This document shows positions 20,762 to 29,020 of a DNA stretch of 64,000 nt, piece by piece. Both the position numbers and the translations under genes were made by a program. The stretch is taken from the NCBI GenBank assembly GCA_020632885.1, contig JACKEQ010000016.1, positions 1-64,000 of the forward strand. Direction: 5' to 3'. The DNA is from Alphaproteobacteria bacterium (GTDB lineage Bacteria; Myxococcota_A; UBA796; GCA-2862545). The notes under the pieces are model-generated. The model did no database searches. It was not told the origin of the DNA and saw nothing but the letters and a program-made list of their open reading frames with translations. Each line of letters begins with the position of its first letter. Positions within the stretch are counted from its first letter, which is position 1.

Positions 20762-21184
20762 TCAGCCGACGCTGGGTCGTCGTTCTTCGATGCCCAGAGC
20801 ACCGAGGAGGCCGGTGTGGGCTTCGGGACCGCTGACGGCCACGAACACGGTGTCGTCGCCCGCGATCGTGCCCAGGACACCGTGGAGGCCGGCTCCGTCG
20901 ATGTTCTGGGCGATCACGGACGCGAACGCCAGGTCGGTGTGGAACACGACCAGGCAACCTCCGGCGGTGTGCGTCCAGCTCTGGACATGGCTGGCGAGAT
21001 CGAGCTCGGGGCCGATCCTGTACACACCGTCCACCTTGCGCACCGCCAGCGCCTGCAGCTCACGGCTGATGGACGCCTGGTTGATGCGCCGTCCCGTGCG
21101 TGCTTCGACGGCCCGGGCGAGCTCCCGCTGGGTGCGGAAGTCGCCGGTCTCGATCAGGTCGTTGAGCACGGAGCGCCAGGACAT
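20762..21184 (-). CDS. argR: Arginine repressor
   Basis: 140 residues. The N-terminal winged helix (QRELARAVEARTGRRINQAS then ISRELQALAVRKV) contains the SxSRDL-like recognition helix. The C-terminal arginine-binding oligomerisation domain has GTIAGDDTVFVAV. It represses or activates arginine genes when bound to arginine. It is the first gene of the operon ending in carB, so it is probably autoregulated through the AT-rich region just upstream. A 79-bp gap separates it from the P-loop gene. Confidence 0.95.
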   Translation of the reverse strand: MSWRSVLNDLIETGDFRTQRELARAVEARTGRRINQASISRELQALAVRKVDGVYRIGPELDLASHVQSWTHTAGGCLVVFHTDLAFASVIAQNIDGAGLHGVLGTIAGDDTVFVAVSGPEAHTGLLGALGIEERRPSVG

Positions 21185-21340
21185 GACTCACGCATAATAT
21201 GTGCGCGGATGTGCGCCAGAACTTTCGTTCGGGAATTCGTGAAGTCGGCTTTAGAGCTTTTTTCTAGGACGTGAATCTCGATCGCGTTCGGACGCGGATC
21301 CATGCATCATGCGGCATGAATATTCGCATCATGCTTATCC
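21185..21340 (-). promoter_or_regulatory. Promoter/operator region of the argR-carB operon with ARG-box-like elements
   Basis: This stretch is clearly AT-richer than the genes around it. At 21314-21334 lies an imperfect inverted repeat (GCATGA ... TCATGC arms around GAATATTC) resembling the TGAAT/ATTCA ARG-box palindrome. The 9-mer GCATCATGC occurs at 21304-21312 and 21326-21334, about two helical turns apart. On the minus strand TATTAT lies about 11 bases before the argR ATG and could be a -10 box, giving a very short leader. ArgR binding is inferred. Confidence 0.5.
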
Positions 21341-21376
21341 GGCGAGGAGGAGCATCACGGCGTGACCGGCGTCGCG
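21339..21376. repeat. Direct repeat, copy A (remnant of a lipoprotein gene start)
   Basis: 24 bases at 21339-21362 are identical to 22366-22389, and a further 11 of 14 bases match. Copy B spans the start codon and signal peptide of the lipoprotein gene at 21393-22385. Copy A therefore encodes the same MLLLAG-type start on the minus strand, but runs straight into the arg operator region with no gene attached. Confidence 0.85.
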
Positions 21377-21392
21377 GCCCGTCGGCCCCCGC

Positions 21393-22385
21393 TCACTCCG
21401 GCGCGTCCTCGCCCGCTGGCTCGGGTGCGGGGACAACGGCGCGCGGTGCGGGCAGCCGCTCACCGTACTCCGGAAGCCAGGGGAAGTTCGGGGGGGGTAC
21501 GTTGGGCGGCAGCGGCGCGCGGTAGCCCCATACCGGTCCCAGCTCGGGCCTCTCGTGCCGCCGACGCATGAACGACGAGGTCGAGCCGATCATCGCCGCC
21601 ATGGCGCTGGCCTGGAGGAGGACGACGTTGCAGTCCCCTGCCAGGTTGTCCACGGGGTCCGGGTGGCCATAGTAGAAGCTCAGGCATCCCTGCTCCGGCG
21701 GTCGACGAAGCTCGAAGAGCACACGGTAGCTCCACCAGTTGCCAGGCTCCAGGGTGTCCACCTGGGCCAGCACGTCGAGCAGGTGTTCTCGAGCCGTGCG
21801 CGTCCCTCGAAGCGTGCACGCGAGCTCAGCCCAGCTCTCCGTCCAATGTGGCTTCAGGTGAGCGCCAGCCTGCGCCCGGTCGGGTGTGGCTCTCCAGGCC
21901 TCCCCCAGCACGCGCCCGAAGGCCTCCTTGCAGCTCATCTCTCCCTCGAGTGCCAGCACCACGTCCAGGGGGCGCTCCGCAGGAACCCACGTCTGGTCGG
22001 GCCCCCACACCCGTGTCGGTAGCAAGACGCGGTGCTCGCCGTAGCGCACCAGCTCGAACTGCACGTGGGCAGCTCCAGGATCCGCCTCCTGGCGCGCGTT
22101 GTAGGCTGCCAGCGCCGCTCCCAGTCCCTCGTCCAGTGAGTCGGCGCCGAACAGCAGCTCCAGTGGGATCTCCCCCTTGGGCCTCCAGGGACCCGGCGTC
22201 TCGAAGTACAGATGCCCGATGTTCCGCGGCATCTCCAGGTCGACGGGACGACGCCAGAGCCCCTCGGCGAGGATCTGGAGCAGGCCGATGGAGTTGACCT
22301 CGACCTCTCCGGCGGGACGGACCTCCGTGTACACGCGCTCCGGAGGCGGCGCGTTGGAGATGCACCCGGCGAGGAGGAGCATCAC
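21393..22385 (-). CDS. Putative lipoprotein of unknown function
   Basis: 330 residues. The very short signal MMLLLAGCISN has a lipobox (LLAGC), so the product should be lipidated and held at a membrane. The body holds several Cys residues (MSCKEAF, ELACTL, EQGCLSF, AGDCNVV) and ends in a Pro-rich tail (PAPRAVVPAPEPAGEDAPE). No family is recognised. The GTG start at 22385 overlaps the TGA of the upstream frame-disrupted gene, so the two were translationally coupled. The coding DNA is slightly less biased than its neighbours. Confidence 0.7.
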   Translation of the reverse strand: MMLLLAGCISNAPPPERVYTEVRPAGEVEVNSIGLLQILAEGLWRRPVDLEMPRNIGHLYFETPGPWRPKGEIPLELLFGADSLDEGLGAALAAYNARQEADPGAAHVQFELVRYGEHRVLLPTRVWGPDQTWVPAERPLDVVLALEGEMSCKEAFGRVLGEAWRATPDRAQAGAHLKPHWTESWAELACTLRGTRTAREHLLDVLAQVDTLEPGNWWSYRVLFELRRPPEQGCLSFYYGHPDPVDNLAGDCNVVLLQASAMAAMIGSTSSFMRRRHERPELGPVWGYRAPLPPNVPPPNFPWLPEYGERLPAPRAVVPAPEPAGEDAPE

Positions 22386-22403
22386 GGCGCACCCGGCGTC
22401 GCG
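22366..22403. repeat. Direct repeat, copy B
   Basis: Partner of the repeat at 21339-21376. It covers the 3' end of the frame-disrupted gene and the start of the lipoprotein gene. The 1027-bp offset between copies equals roughly the length of the lipoprotein gene. Confidence 0.85.
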
Positions 22404-22749
22404 AAGTCAGCCCAGAATGCCGCGAGCTCGTAGCCGGCCTCCCCGCGCCGGAAGGCCGCCGTGTCCGGACGCGGCACGTGACGGGGGGCGTCGCTCGGGG
22501 AGCCTCCGTACCAGATGTCCATCCCGCCCCCGCTCACCACGTAGGCGACGCCGCGCTCCGTGACGACCAGCGCTTCTCCGGGGCTCGGCTACCCGGCCCC
22601 AGGTCGACGGCGAGCGGCTGGTCGACCACAGTGAGACGCCCATGCTGCGTGGCTACGGAGTCACCCGGCGCCGCCCACACGGGTTGCCCCGAGCAGATGC
22701 CGAGAAGGGCCGCGACCGCCGTGATGGAGGCGTGTCGGCGTGTCGGCAA
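22382..22749 (-). pseudogene. Small exported protein gene with a frameshift
   Basis: Reading from a TTG at 22749, the first frame gives LPTRRHASITAVAALLGICS then GQPVWAAPGDSVATQHG, a convincing signal peptide and mature start, up to about VDLGPG. A second frame then gives SPGEALVVTERGVAYVVSGG and later RRGEAGYELAAFWADFATPGAP, ending at the TGA (22382-22384) that overlaps the next gene's GTG. Neither frame alone covers the gene and 368 bp is not a multiple of three, so one base is missing or extra near 22580. Restored, it would encode about 122 residues. Either a sequencing/assembly slip or a real pseudogene; no family is recognised. Confidence 0.65.
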
Positions 22750-22959
22750 TCGTCCCCCAGAGTATGGCGCTTCGAGAGTAGACCACGGCGAATCACAGAT
22801 CAACCCAAGGAAACAGCTGATCCGAAGACCTGCAGACAGTGGTCCGTTGCAGTGGACCCGCACCCTCCGGCCACTGGACCCACAACAGGATCTGGAATCC
22901 ATCCGTGCCCCTCGCGCGCCGCCGAGGGAGCCCCGGGCTAAGCGGTGGGCGGAGGTCCC

Positions 22960-23772
22960 ATGGTCGTGCTCGCCCTGCTCGGTTGTCCGAAGCCCCCCCC
23001 GCCGCCACCCGCCGCAGCGCCGCCGCCGCGCGACGACGTGCTCGCGACCGTGTGGAGCCAGACCAGCGCCGAGGCCCACGCCGCCGCGCTCACCGTCTAC
23101 CAGGCGGCCGGCGCCCAGCTCGACCGCGCCCTCGAGGACCCCACGTGGACCGCATCCCTCGAGCAGTCCGGCGACCTCGGCGCCCTCACGCCCGCCATCG
23201 TGGTGGACGTCGACGAGACCGTGCTCGACAACAGCCCGTACCAGGTGCGGAACATCCGGGACGGTGCGGGCTACGACAAGGCCACGTGGGCCGCCTGGGT
23301 GGACGAGGCGAAGGCCCGGGCCATCCCCGGAGCTGCAGAGTTCCTCACCGAGGCCGCAGCGAAGGGGGTCGACGTGTTCTACGTCTCCAACCGGAGCGTC
23401 GGTCAGGAGGAGGCCACCCGGAAGAACCTCGCTGCGGTGGGCTTCCCGGACACAGCGGACACGACGGCCTTCCTGTTCCGGCCGACCGAGGGCGACAAGA
23501 GCAAGACGGCCCGGCGGACGAAGATCGTGGAGACCCACCGCATCGTGATGCTCTTCGGCGACAACCTCTTCGACTTCGTCGAGGCCGAGAAGCCCGACCG
23601 GGCCGCCCGCACCGCCCTGGTCGAGGACCACGCCGGCTGGTGGGGCGAGCGCTGGTTCCTCGTGCCCAACCCGATGTACGGCTCCTGGGACGACGCCGTG
23701 CTCCAGTACGCCCACCCGGACCCCGCCAAGGCCCACCAGGAGCGCGTGCACGCCCTGGACGACGCGCGCTGA
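22960..23772 (+). CDS. Class C acid phosphatase / lipoprotein e(P4) family 5'-nucleotidase
   Basis: 270 residues. The N-terminus MVVLALLGCPKPPPPPP has a lipobox (ALLGC) and a Pro-rich linker. The HAD nucleophile motif is VVDVDETVLDN (Asp83 and Asp85), typical of class C acid phosphatases, with the later VSNRSVGQEEATRKNL and FGDNLFDF motifs. These outer-membrane or surface lipoproteins dephosphorylate nucleotides outside the cytoplasm. GGAGG four bases before the ATG at 22960 decides the start over a GTG at 22945. It is followed two bases later by the oxygenase gene. The 210 bp upstream lack a gene and are AT-richer, probably a divergent promoter. Confidence 0.92.
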   Translation: MVVLALLGCPKPPPPPPAAAPPPRDDVLATVWSQTSAEAHAAALTVYQAAGAQLDRALEDPTWTASLEQSGDLGALTPAIVVDVDETVLDNSPYQVRNIRDGAGYDKATWAAWVDEAKARAIPGAAEFLTEAAAKGVDVFYVSNRSVGQEEATRKNLAAVGFPDTADTTAFLFRPTEGDKSKTARRTKIVETHRIVMLFGDNLFDFVEAEKPDRAARTALVEDHAGWWGERWFLVPNPMYGSWDDAVLQYAHPDPAKAHQERVHALDDAR

Positions 23773-23773
23773 C

Positions 23774-24391
23774 ATGCTCCACCTCGCGGAGGCCGAGATC
23801 CGCGCGCTCGGCGAAGGTGGCGTGGTGGTGAGGGACGGCGTCGTGCCCCGCGCCCGGATCGCCGCGTGGGCCGAAGAGGTCGACCGGCTCGACGCCATCG
23901 ACCGTCTGACGCCCGCCGGGATCGGACGCACGGCGACCCTCGACCCCTCCCTCCGCGGCGACCGTACCACCTGGCTCGGCGACGTGCCGGACGGCAAGCT
24001 GGTCGGCCTGCACGCGGTCTTCGACGTTGTCCGGGACGAGCTGAACCAGGACGCCTGGCTCGGGCTCCGCGCGTACACCGTGCAGCTCGCGGTCTACCCG
24101 GGCGACGGCGCGCGGTACGTCGCGCACCGGGACGCCTTCGCCAACGACCCGGCCCGCCGGGCCACCGTCATCCTCTACCTGAACCCGGACTGGGAGCCCG
24201 ATCACGGGGGCTGCCTGCGGGTCTGGGTGCCCGAGGGGACCCGGGACGTCGAGCCCATCGGGGGGCGGCTGGTGGCCTTCCTCTCGGACCGCGTGGAGCA
24301 CGAGGTCCTCCCGACCCACGCCGTGCGACGCGCCGCCACGGCCTGGTACCGCGGCCCGGAGGCCCTCGTCGACGTCGGCTGGGGCGGGTGA
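23774..24391 (+). CDS. 2-oxoglutarate/Fe(II)-dependent oxygenase
   Basis: 205 residues, resembling the prolyl 4-hydroxylase alpha-subunit/2OG-FeII_Oxy family. The iron ligands appear as His118-x-Asp120 (AHRDAF) and His176 (RVEHEV). The 2OG-binding Arg is probably in the VRRAATAWY segment. YLNPDWEPDHGGCLRVW matches the jelly-roll strand after the HxD motif. It likely hydroxylates a protein or small molecule; the substrate is unknown. It starts one base after the phosphatase stop, so they share a transcript, and converges with the next gene at zero distance. Confidence 0.88.
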   Translation: MLHLAEAEIRALGEGGVVVRDGVVPRARIAAWAEEVDRLDAIDRLTPAGIGRTATLDPSLRGDRTTWLGDVPDGKLVGLHAVFDVVRDELNQDAWLGLRAYTVQLAVYPGDGARYVAHRDAFANDPARRATVILYLNPDWEPDHGGCLRVWVPEGTRDVEPIGGRLVAFLSDRVEHEVLPTHAVRRAATAWYRGPEALVDVGWGG

Positions 24392-25275
24392 TCAGAGACC
24401 CGAGAGCCTCGAGACGGCGGCCCGGACCTCCTCCAGGCTCTGGCGCTGCGCACCGAGCTCCGACGGCTGCAGCGTCCCGCCGAACGTGAGCCCGCCCAGG
24501 GCCATGATGTGCGGGGTACCGGGTACGGCCGCCAGGTAGGCGAGCACCGCATCCTTGACGGCCTGCTGGTGGAGGATCAGCCGCTCCGCCTTCTGGGCCA
24601 TGCTCGGATCCGTGCTGATCGTGGAGCTCCGACTGCCCCGACCTACCGTGATCGTCATGTCCTGCCTGGCCACGGCGCCGGAGGTCAGCAGCACCCCGAG
24701 ATCCTCGATGGCGCGCATCGCGACCCGTGCGAGCTCGACCTGCTCGGCGGTGGGCGTCCATGTCGCGTCCGGTGTGGCGAGGAGCTCACGCAGGGTGGTC
24801 GCGACCTCCCGGAGGCCGTCGACATGGGCGGGCGCGAGGAGATCGGCGGCCTTCGCGATCGGGGCGATGGCCGCCTGCGGCCACTGCAGGCCGTCCATCG
24901 CGCGCAGGTGGGCGGCGAGCTGGCCGCGCGTGATCATGAGGTCCTGGAGCTCGAGGTGGGTCGGCCCGCCGTCGAGCGTCGCCAGCAGGCCGTCCACCGA
25001 AGCGAGCACTCGCTCCACGTGAGGACGCACGGGCCTGGCGGCCCCCCGATCCTCACCCTCCATCGCGACGATGCCGAGCAGCACGTCCAGATCGGCCGCC
25101 ACGCGCTCCGCTCGTCCCGGCTCCCTCCCATCCAGGCGAGCATGCCCGTGAGACCGGACTCCAGGCTCGCGAGCTCGTCCGCCACCGCAGCCTCCTGGGA
25201 CCTGGCCCGCACGAGGGCCTGGTCCGCCGTGTGGATCTGGAGCCGCAGGGCTCTCGGGTCTGTCGCGTCGGACAC
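24392..25275 (-). pseudogene. Helical protein of unknown function, reading frame broken once
   Basis: A GTG at 25275 preceded by GAGGAGG starts a convincing frame (VSDATDPRALRLQIHTADQA, then a helical stretch to about ELASLESGLTG). Beyond about 25130 that frame loses the local codon bias. Another frame gives REPGRAERVAADLDVLLGIV and continues to a stop at 24392 with good bias (for example AVSRLSGL at the end). The total of 884 bp is two over a multiple of three. A single-base error or real frameshift near 25105-25150 (GGGAGGGAG) is the simplest reading. The restored product is about 294 residues, rich in helices and without recognised motifs. Confidence 0.65.
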
Positions 25276-25295
25276 GGTGCCTCCTCGACCGGAGC

Positions 25296-26180
25296 CTATC
25301 CGGGCGACGAGCCTGCCGACCCCCTCAGCGCCCGCCCGACGTGGTCCACGAACGCCCGGACCCGTCGGGTCCTCCGCAGCGCCGGCAGCGTCAGCAGCCA
25401 GAGGTCCCGGCTGAACGCGTCGAGCACGGGACCCACGCGCACGAGCTCCGGGAACCGGTCGCCCTCGAGGGTGGACAGCGGATGCACACCGATGCCGGCG
25501 AGGAGGGCGGAACGCCGGGCCAGGGTGCTCTCCCCGAGCCGCAGGGCGATGCGGGCGCCCGGCGCGTGCTCCGCGAGGAAGCCGTCGAGCCAGCGCGAGA
25601 GGTGCTCGAGCTTCTCGTCCCAGTGGAGCCACGGGAGCGCGCTCCAGTCCTGCGTGGATCCGACGAGGTCGCGGTGGCCGTACACCGCGAACTCCACGCG
25701 GCCGACCTTCCGGCCCACGAGCGTGGTGGGCGGCCGGTTCGTCATCCGCAGCGCGACGTCGGCCTCCCGGCGGAACAGGCTGACCTCCTCCTCGGTGACG
25801 GACACGGTGAGCTGGATGTCCGGATGGTCCGCGCAGAAGCTCGCGAACACCCCGGCGTGGGCCTCGAGCAGGAAGTCCAGCGTGGTGACCCGAAGGGGTC
25901 CGTCCGGAGCGGCGTCCCGCCCGCGCACCCGGGTCTCCGCCTCGAGCACAGCGGCCTCGGTGCGCTCGGCCAGCGCGATGATCTCCACACCGGCGTCCGT
26001 GGGCGCGAAGCCGTCGGGCGTGCGGTCGAACAGGCGGACCCCGAGGTCGCGCTCGATCCGATCGAGCCGCCGCCCCACCGTGGTGTGGGCCACACGCAGG
26101 CTCACCGTCGCGCCGCTCAGCGTGCCGCACCGCCCCACCGCCAGCACCATGCGGAGATCGTCCCAGTCCATGTCGTGCAT
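25296..26180 (-). CDS. LysR-type transcriptional regulator
   Basis: 294 residues. The N-terminal winged HTH (VLAVGRCGTLSGATVSLRVA then HTTVGRRLDRIERDLGVRLF) is the LysR signature, followed by a DRTPDGFAPTDAG wing. The C-terminal substrate-binding domain spans residues about 95-290. The ATG could be at 26180 or 26171 (MDWDDL); neither has a strong ribosome site. It is divergent from the zinc-free dehydrogenase gene with about 75 bp between starts, the standard arrangement for a LysR regulator and its target. Confidence 0.9.
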   Translation of the reverse strand: MHDMDWDDLRMVLAVGRCGTLSGATVSLRVAHTTVGRRLDRIERDLGVRLFDRTPDGFAPTDAGVEIIALAERTEAAVLEAETRVRGRDAAPDGPLRVTTLDFLLEAHAGVFASFCADHPDIQLTVSVTEEEVSLFRREADVALRMTNRPPTTLVGRKVGRVEFAVYGHRDLVGSTQDWSALPWLHWDEKLEHLSRWLDGFLAEHAPGARIALRLGESTLARRSALLAGIGVHPLSTLEGDRFPELVRVGPVLDAFSRDLWLLTLPALRRTRRVRAFVDHVGRALRGSAGSSPG

Positions 26181-26255
26181 TCTTGCACAACGCGTCTCCA
26201 CGGATGGGGACCGACCCACGAGACAGTCGCTGATACGCCATCTCTGGAGGTGATG
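26181..26255. promoter_or_regulatory. Divergent intergenic region between LysR regulator and oxidoreductase
   Basis: 75 bp containing both start regions. CATTCTTGCACAA at 26178-26190 has the T-N11-A flavour of LysR sites, but no clean palindrome is visible. GGAGG at 26246-26250 serves the plus-strand gene. Confidence 0.4.
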
Positions 26256-27218
26256 ATGCGAGCGATCACGAGTGTGGCATGGGGCAGGATCGAGATGGCG
26301 GACCTGCCGGAGCCCCTGCCGGGGGCGGGTCAGATCCGGGTCCGGCAGGAGGCCTCCGGCATCGGAGCGGGAGACGTGCTGATGGCGGCTGGCCGGCCCT
26401 GGATCGCCCGTCCCGCCTTCGCCGCCATGCTGCGTCCGCCGATCCTCGGCCGCGACGTCGTGGGCGTCGTAGACGCCGTCGGACCGGGCGTGACGGGCTT
26501 CGCGGTCGGTGACCGGGTGCTCGGGGAGGGCCCCCACGCATGGGCGGGGGCGGTGGTGCTGGACGTGGGCTCCGCGGCCCACCTGGACCCCGGCATCCCC
26601 GCCGAGGCGGCGGCCGCGCTCCCGGTGTCGGGGGTCACAGCACTCCAGGCGTTGCGGATGGCGAACGTGCGAACGGGGTCCAGGCTGGTCGTCGTCGGGG
26701 CATCCGGTGGGGTCGGACATCTCGCCGTACAGCTGGGAGTCCACGTTGGAGCGGATGTCACGGCAGTGTGCAGCGCCGCACATCACGCTCGGATGCGGGA
26801 GCTCGGGGCTTCCGCCGCCCTCGACTATCGGGACGTGCACTGGACGGATCGGGGCCCCTGGGACGCGGTGCTCGACCTCGCCGGCGAGAGGCCGGTGGCG
26901 GCATGCCTCGCGTCCCTCTCTCCCGACGGGGTGTACGTGAGCAGCGCGGGGACGAATGGCGGACCGGTGCTGGGTCCCCTCCCCCGCCTGCTCGGCGTGG
27001 CGCTCCGGGGTCGCTTCGACCGCCGCGCCACGGTGCTCTCGGCGTCGCCCCGGACCGAGGACCTCGCGACCGTCGCGGAGCACGTCCGCACCGGCGCCGT
27101 CGTGCCGTGGATCTCCCGCGTCGTGGCGCCGGAGGACGTCCACGAGGCCCTCGACGCCCACCCCGGCGGCAAGCAGGTCGTGAGCTTCAGCGGGGCACGA
27201 TCTCCACACGCCGGTTGA
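26256..27218 (+). CDS. Medium-chain NAD(P)-dependent dehydrogenase/quinone oxidoreductase
   Basis: 320 residues, MDR fold. The N-terminal GroES-like domain has EASGIGAGDVLMAAGRP, GRDVVGVVDAVGPGV and FAVGDRVLGEG. The NAD(P) site is VVVGASGGVGHLAVQLG (about residues 143-160). No catalytic-zinc cysteine or structural-zinc lobe is seen, so it belongs with the quinone oxidoreductase-like members. GGAGG lies five bases before the second of two adjacent ATGs (26256). It is probably controlled by the divergent LysR protein. Its last 32 bases overlap the end of the convergent OmpA-like gene. Confidence 0.92.
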   Translation: MRAITSVAWGRIEMADLPEPLPGAGQIRVRQEASGIGAGDVLMAAGRPWIARPAFAAMLRPPILGRDVVGVVDAVGPGVTGFAVGDRVLGEGPHAWAGAVVLDVGSAAHLDPGIPAEAAAALPVSGVTALQALRMANVRTGSRLVVVGASGGVGHLAVQLGVHVGADVTAVCSAAHHARMRELGASAALDYRDVHWTDRGPWDAVLDLAGERPVAACLASLSPDGVYVSSAGTNGGPVLGPLPRLLGVALRGRFDRRATVLSASPRTEDLATVAEHVRTGAVVPWISRVVAPEDVHEALDAHPGGKQVVSFSGARSPHAG

Positions 27219-28386
27219 GCGCCCGACCCGCGCTGGTCGCGTTGTCCGCGATGGGCTCGGCCTCCCCGCGGCCCACCGGCTCCAGCCGGTCGCGCGCGAT
27301 GCCTCGCTCGGCGAGCCAGACCACCACGGCCTCCGCCCGCCGCCGCGAGAGGTCGAGGTTGTGGGCGTCCGAGGCGTCCGCGTCCGTGTGGCCCTCGATG
27401 GCCACCTTCAGCTCGGGCAGCTTCTCGAGCGCGCCCTTCAGCCGCTCGAGGGTCGGACCCGCCTCGGCGCGTAGCCGGTCGCTGTCGACGTCGAAGCGGA
27501 TCCCGTAGAGCACGACCTCCTGGCCGGCGGCGAGGGCCTGCTGCGCGGGGTCCACGTCCGGGGCGAGCGGACAGAGGTCCTCGCCTCCCGATGTGTCCGG
27601 ACCCGCCCAGAAGCCGCGGGGCGGGCCCCCGAGGTCCACGCCCGCGAGCTCGCCTTCGCTGGTCACCACGGCCGTGAGGCGCGAACGACGGCCGTCCGCC
27701 TCGATGCGCGACAGTCGTGCGAGACCGCCCTCCACCTCGCCCTCGACGACCCGCCGCCGTCCCCCGACCTCCTCGCATCCGACGATGCGATCTCCGTCCC
27801 GGTGGAGCTCGATGCGGCTGACGCCCGGCGTGTCGTTCAGCCCGGTGCGCCGGTAACGCCACCGCCCCGAGAACCCCTTGCCGGCGGGCTCCTCCTGGTC
27901 GCCCATCGCGGAGATGTCGGTGAAGACGTGCGGCCGGAAGTCCTGCTCGGCGGGGGTGTGGGTGTCGACCGCGGTGAGCCGGACCCACCGGACGGACCGC
28001 GGGTCGGTCACGGGGAACCGCTGCGGGCCCTCCACGCCCTGGCGGATCGCGAGCGTCACCAGAGGCGCGAACCCACGCTCGGGTCCTTCCGTGGATCCCT
28101 CGACCACGACGGTCTTCACGTGCCGCCCGTGGCGTGTGCCGTAGTCGTCGAACGCGGGCACCTCGAAGGTCCGGAGCACCGAGGGCGCGGGAAGCTCGAC
28201 GACCACGGACAGGGGCAGGGGCTCGCGCCGCGGGATGCCGATGCCGAGGGTCTGATCGCTGCCGTCCAGCGCGATCTGCCCGAAGGCCTCGGCCTCCTTG
28301 CTGGCCCGGACCACCACGGCCCCCGCACCGTACGTGAGCAGATCCACCTCAGCGGTGAGCGCGACCGGGACGAACAGAGCGAGCAT
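27187..28386 (-). CDS. OmpA-family peptidoglycan-associated protein
   Basis: 399 residues. A signal-like start (MLALFVPVALTAEV) leads into a ~270-residue beta-rich N-terminal domain of unknown type. The C-terminal ~110 residues are an OmpA domain: IRFDVDSDRLRAEAG, AIEGHTDADASDAHN, LSRRRAEAVVVWLAERGI and ALNRRVEIVPR. This domain binds peptidoglycan diaminopimelate, so the protein should tether the outer envelope to the wall. GGTGGAGA before the ATG at 28386 supports the start. The last 32 bases overlap the convergent dehydrogenase gene. Confidence 0.9.
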   Translation of the reverse strand: MLALFVPVALTAEVDLLTYGAGAVVVRASKEAEAFGQIALDGSDQTLGIGIPRREPLPLSVVVELPAPSVLRTFEVPAFDDYGTRHGRHVKTVVVEGSTEGPERGFAPLVTLAIRQGVEGPQRFPVTDPRSVRWVRLTAVDTHTPAEQDFRPHVFTDISAMGDQEEPAGKGFSGRWRYRRTGLNDTPGVSRIELHRDGDRIVGCEEVGGRRRVVEGEVEGGLARLSRIEADGRRSRLTAVVTSEGELAGVDLGGPPRGFWAGPDTSGGEDLCPLAPDVDPAQQALAAGQEVVLYGIRFDVDSDRLRAEAGPTLERLKGALEKLPELKVAIEGHTDADASDAHNLDLSRRRAEAVVVWLAERGIARDRLEPVGRGEAEPIADNATSAGRALNRRVEIVPR

Positions 28387-28502
28387 CGGGTCTCCACCTT
28401 GCAACGCGCACTCTATGCCAGGCCCTCACCCCCTGGGGTCGCACCCGTGTCGCTCGTGTGTCGCGTAGGGCGCGTGGGAGGCATGATCACGACGGAGGCA
28501 GC

Positions 28503-29006
28503 GTGGACGTCGAGCACGAAGCGGTCGCCGAGGGTGTGGACATCGCCCTGCACGCGCCGTCCATCGGTGAGTGGTACCGGTTCCTCCGTGCCCTCGGGCG
28601 GGTCAGCCTCGCGGCGGCGCTGATCCTCTCGCCCCTGTGCTGGGCCACGCTGGACGCGGGCCTCGCCGTGGCCATCCTCGTCGTCCTCGCCCCGCCCGGT
28701 GCCTGGCTCTGGGGGGCGCACCGCAACAGCGCGGACTTCCTGCGGATCGGTCAGCACCGCGTCCAGCTCCTGGCGGGTCGGAGCGTCGTGAAGAGCTTTC
28801 CGCTCCACGCCATCACAGCGGTCTCGACCTTCGAGGAGCAGCTCGTCCTCCACACGTCCGACGGCGACGAGCACCTCTGGATGGTCGGGCGCGACCCCGA
28901 CGCCTGCAACGACGTCGCCATCGCCGTCGAGCAGCAGCTCGAGGCCGCCCGCGACGAGCTCGGAGCCGCCCGCGTGCCCCGGGCGCTGGACCACCTCAGG
29001 GCCTGA
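28503..29006 (+). CDS. Membrane protein with PH-like domain
   Basis: 167 residues. Two adjacent hydrophobic segments (about residues 30-75: VSLAAALILSPLCWATL and GLAVAILVVLAPPGAWLWG) are followed by a soluble domain. The strand pattern there (DFLRIGQHRVQLLAG, SFPLHAITAVSTFEEQLVLH) resembles bacterial PH-domain (YdbS/YcxB-type) proteins. GGAGG four bases before the GTG at 28503 decides the start. Function unknown. It is convergent with the small cysteine-cluster gene. Confidence 0.7.
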   Translation: MDVEHEAVAEGVDIALHAPSIGEWYRFLRALGRVSLAAALILSPLCWATLDAGLAVAILVVLAPPGAWLWGAHRNSADFLRIGQHRVQLLAGRSVVKSFPLHAITAVSTFEEQLVLHTSDGDEHLWMVGRDPDACNDVAIAVEQQLEAARDELGAARVPRALDHLRA

Positions 29007-29020
29007 CCACAGGGCCCGGG

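Noticed and set aside
25100..25160. Programmed ribosomal frameshift in the 24392-25275 gene
   Set aside because: No classical slippery heptamer with downstream structure is evident, and another frame break lies 2.5 kb away, so sequence error or decay is simpler.
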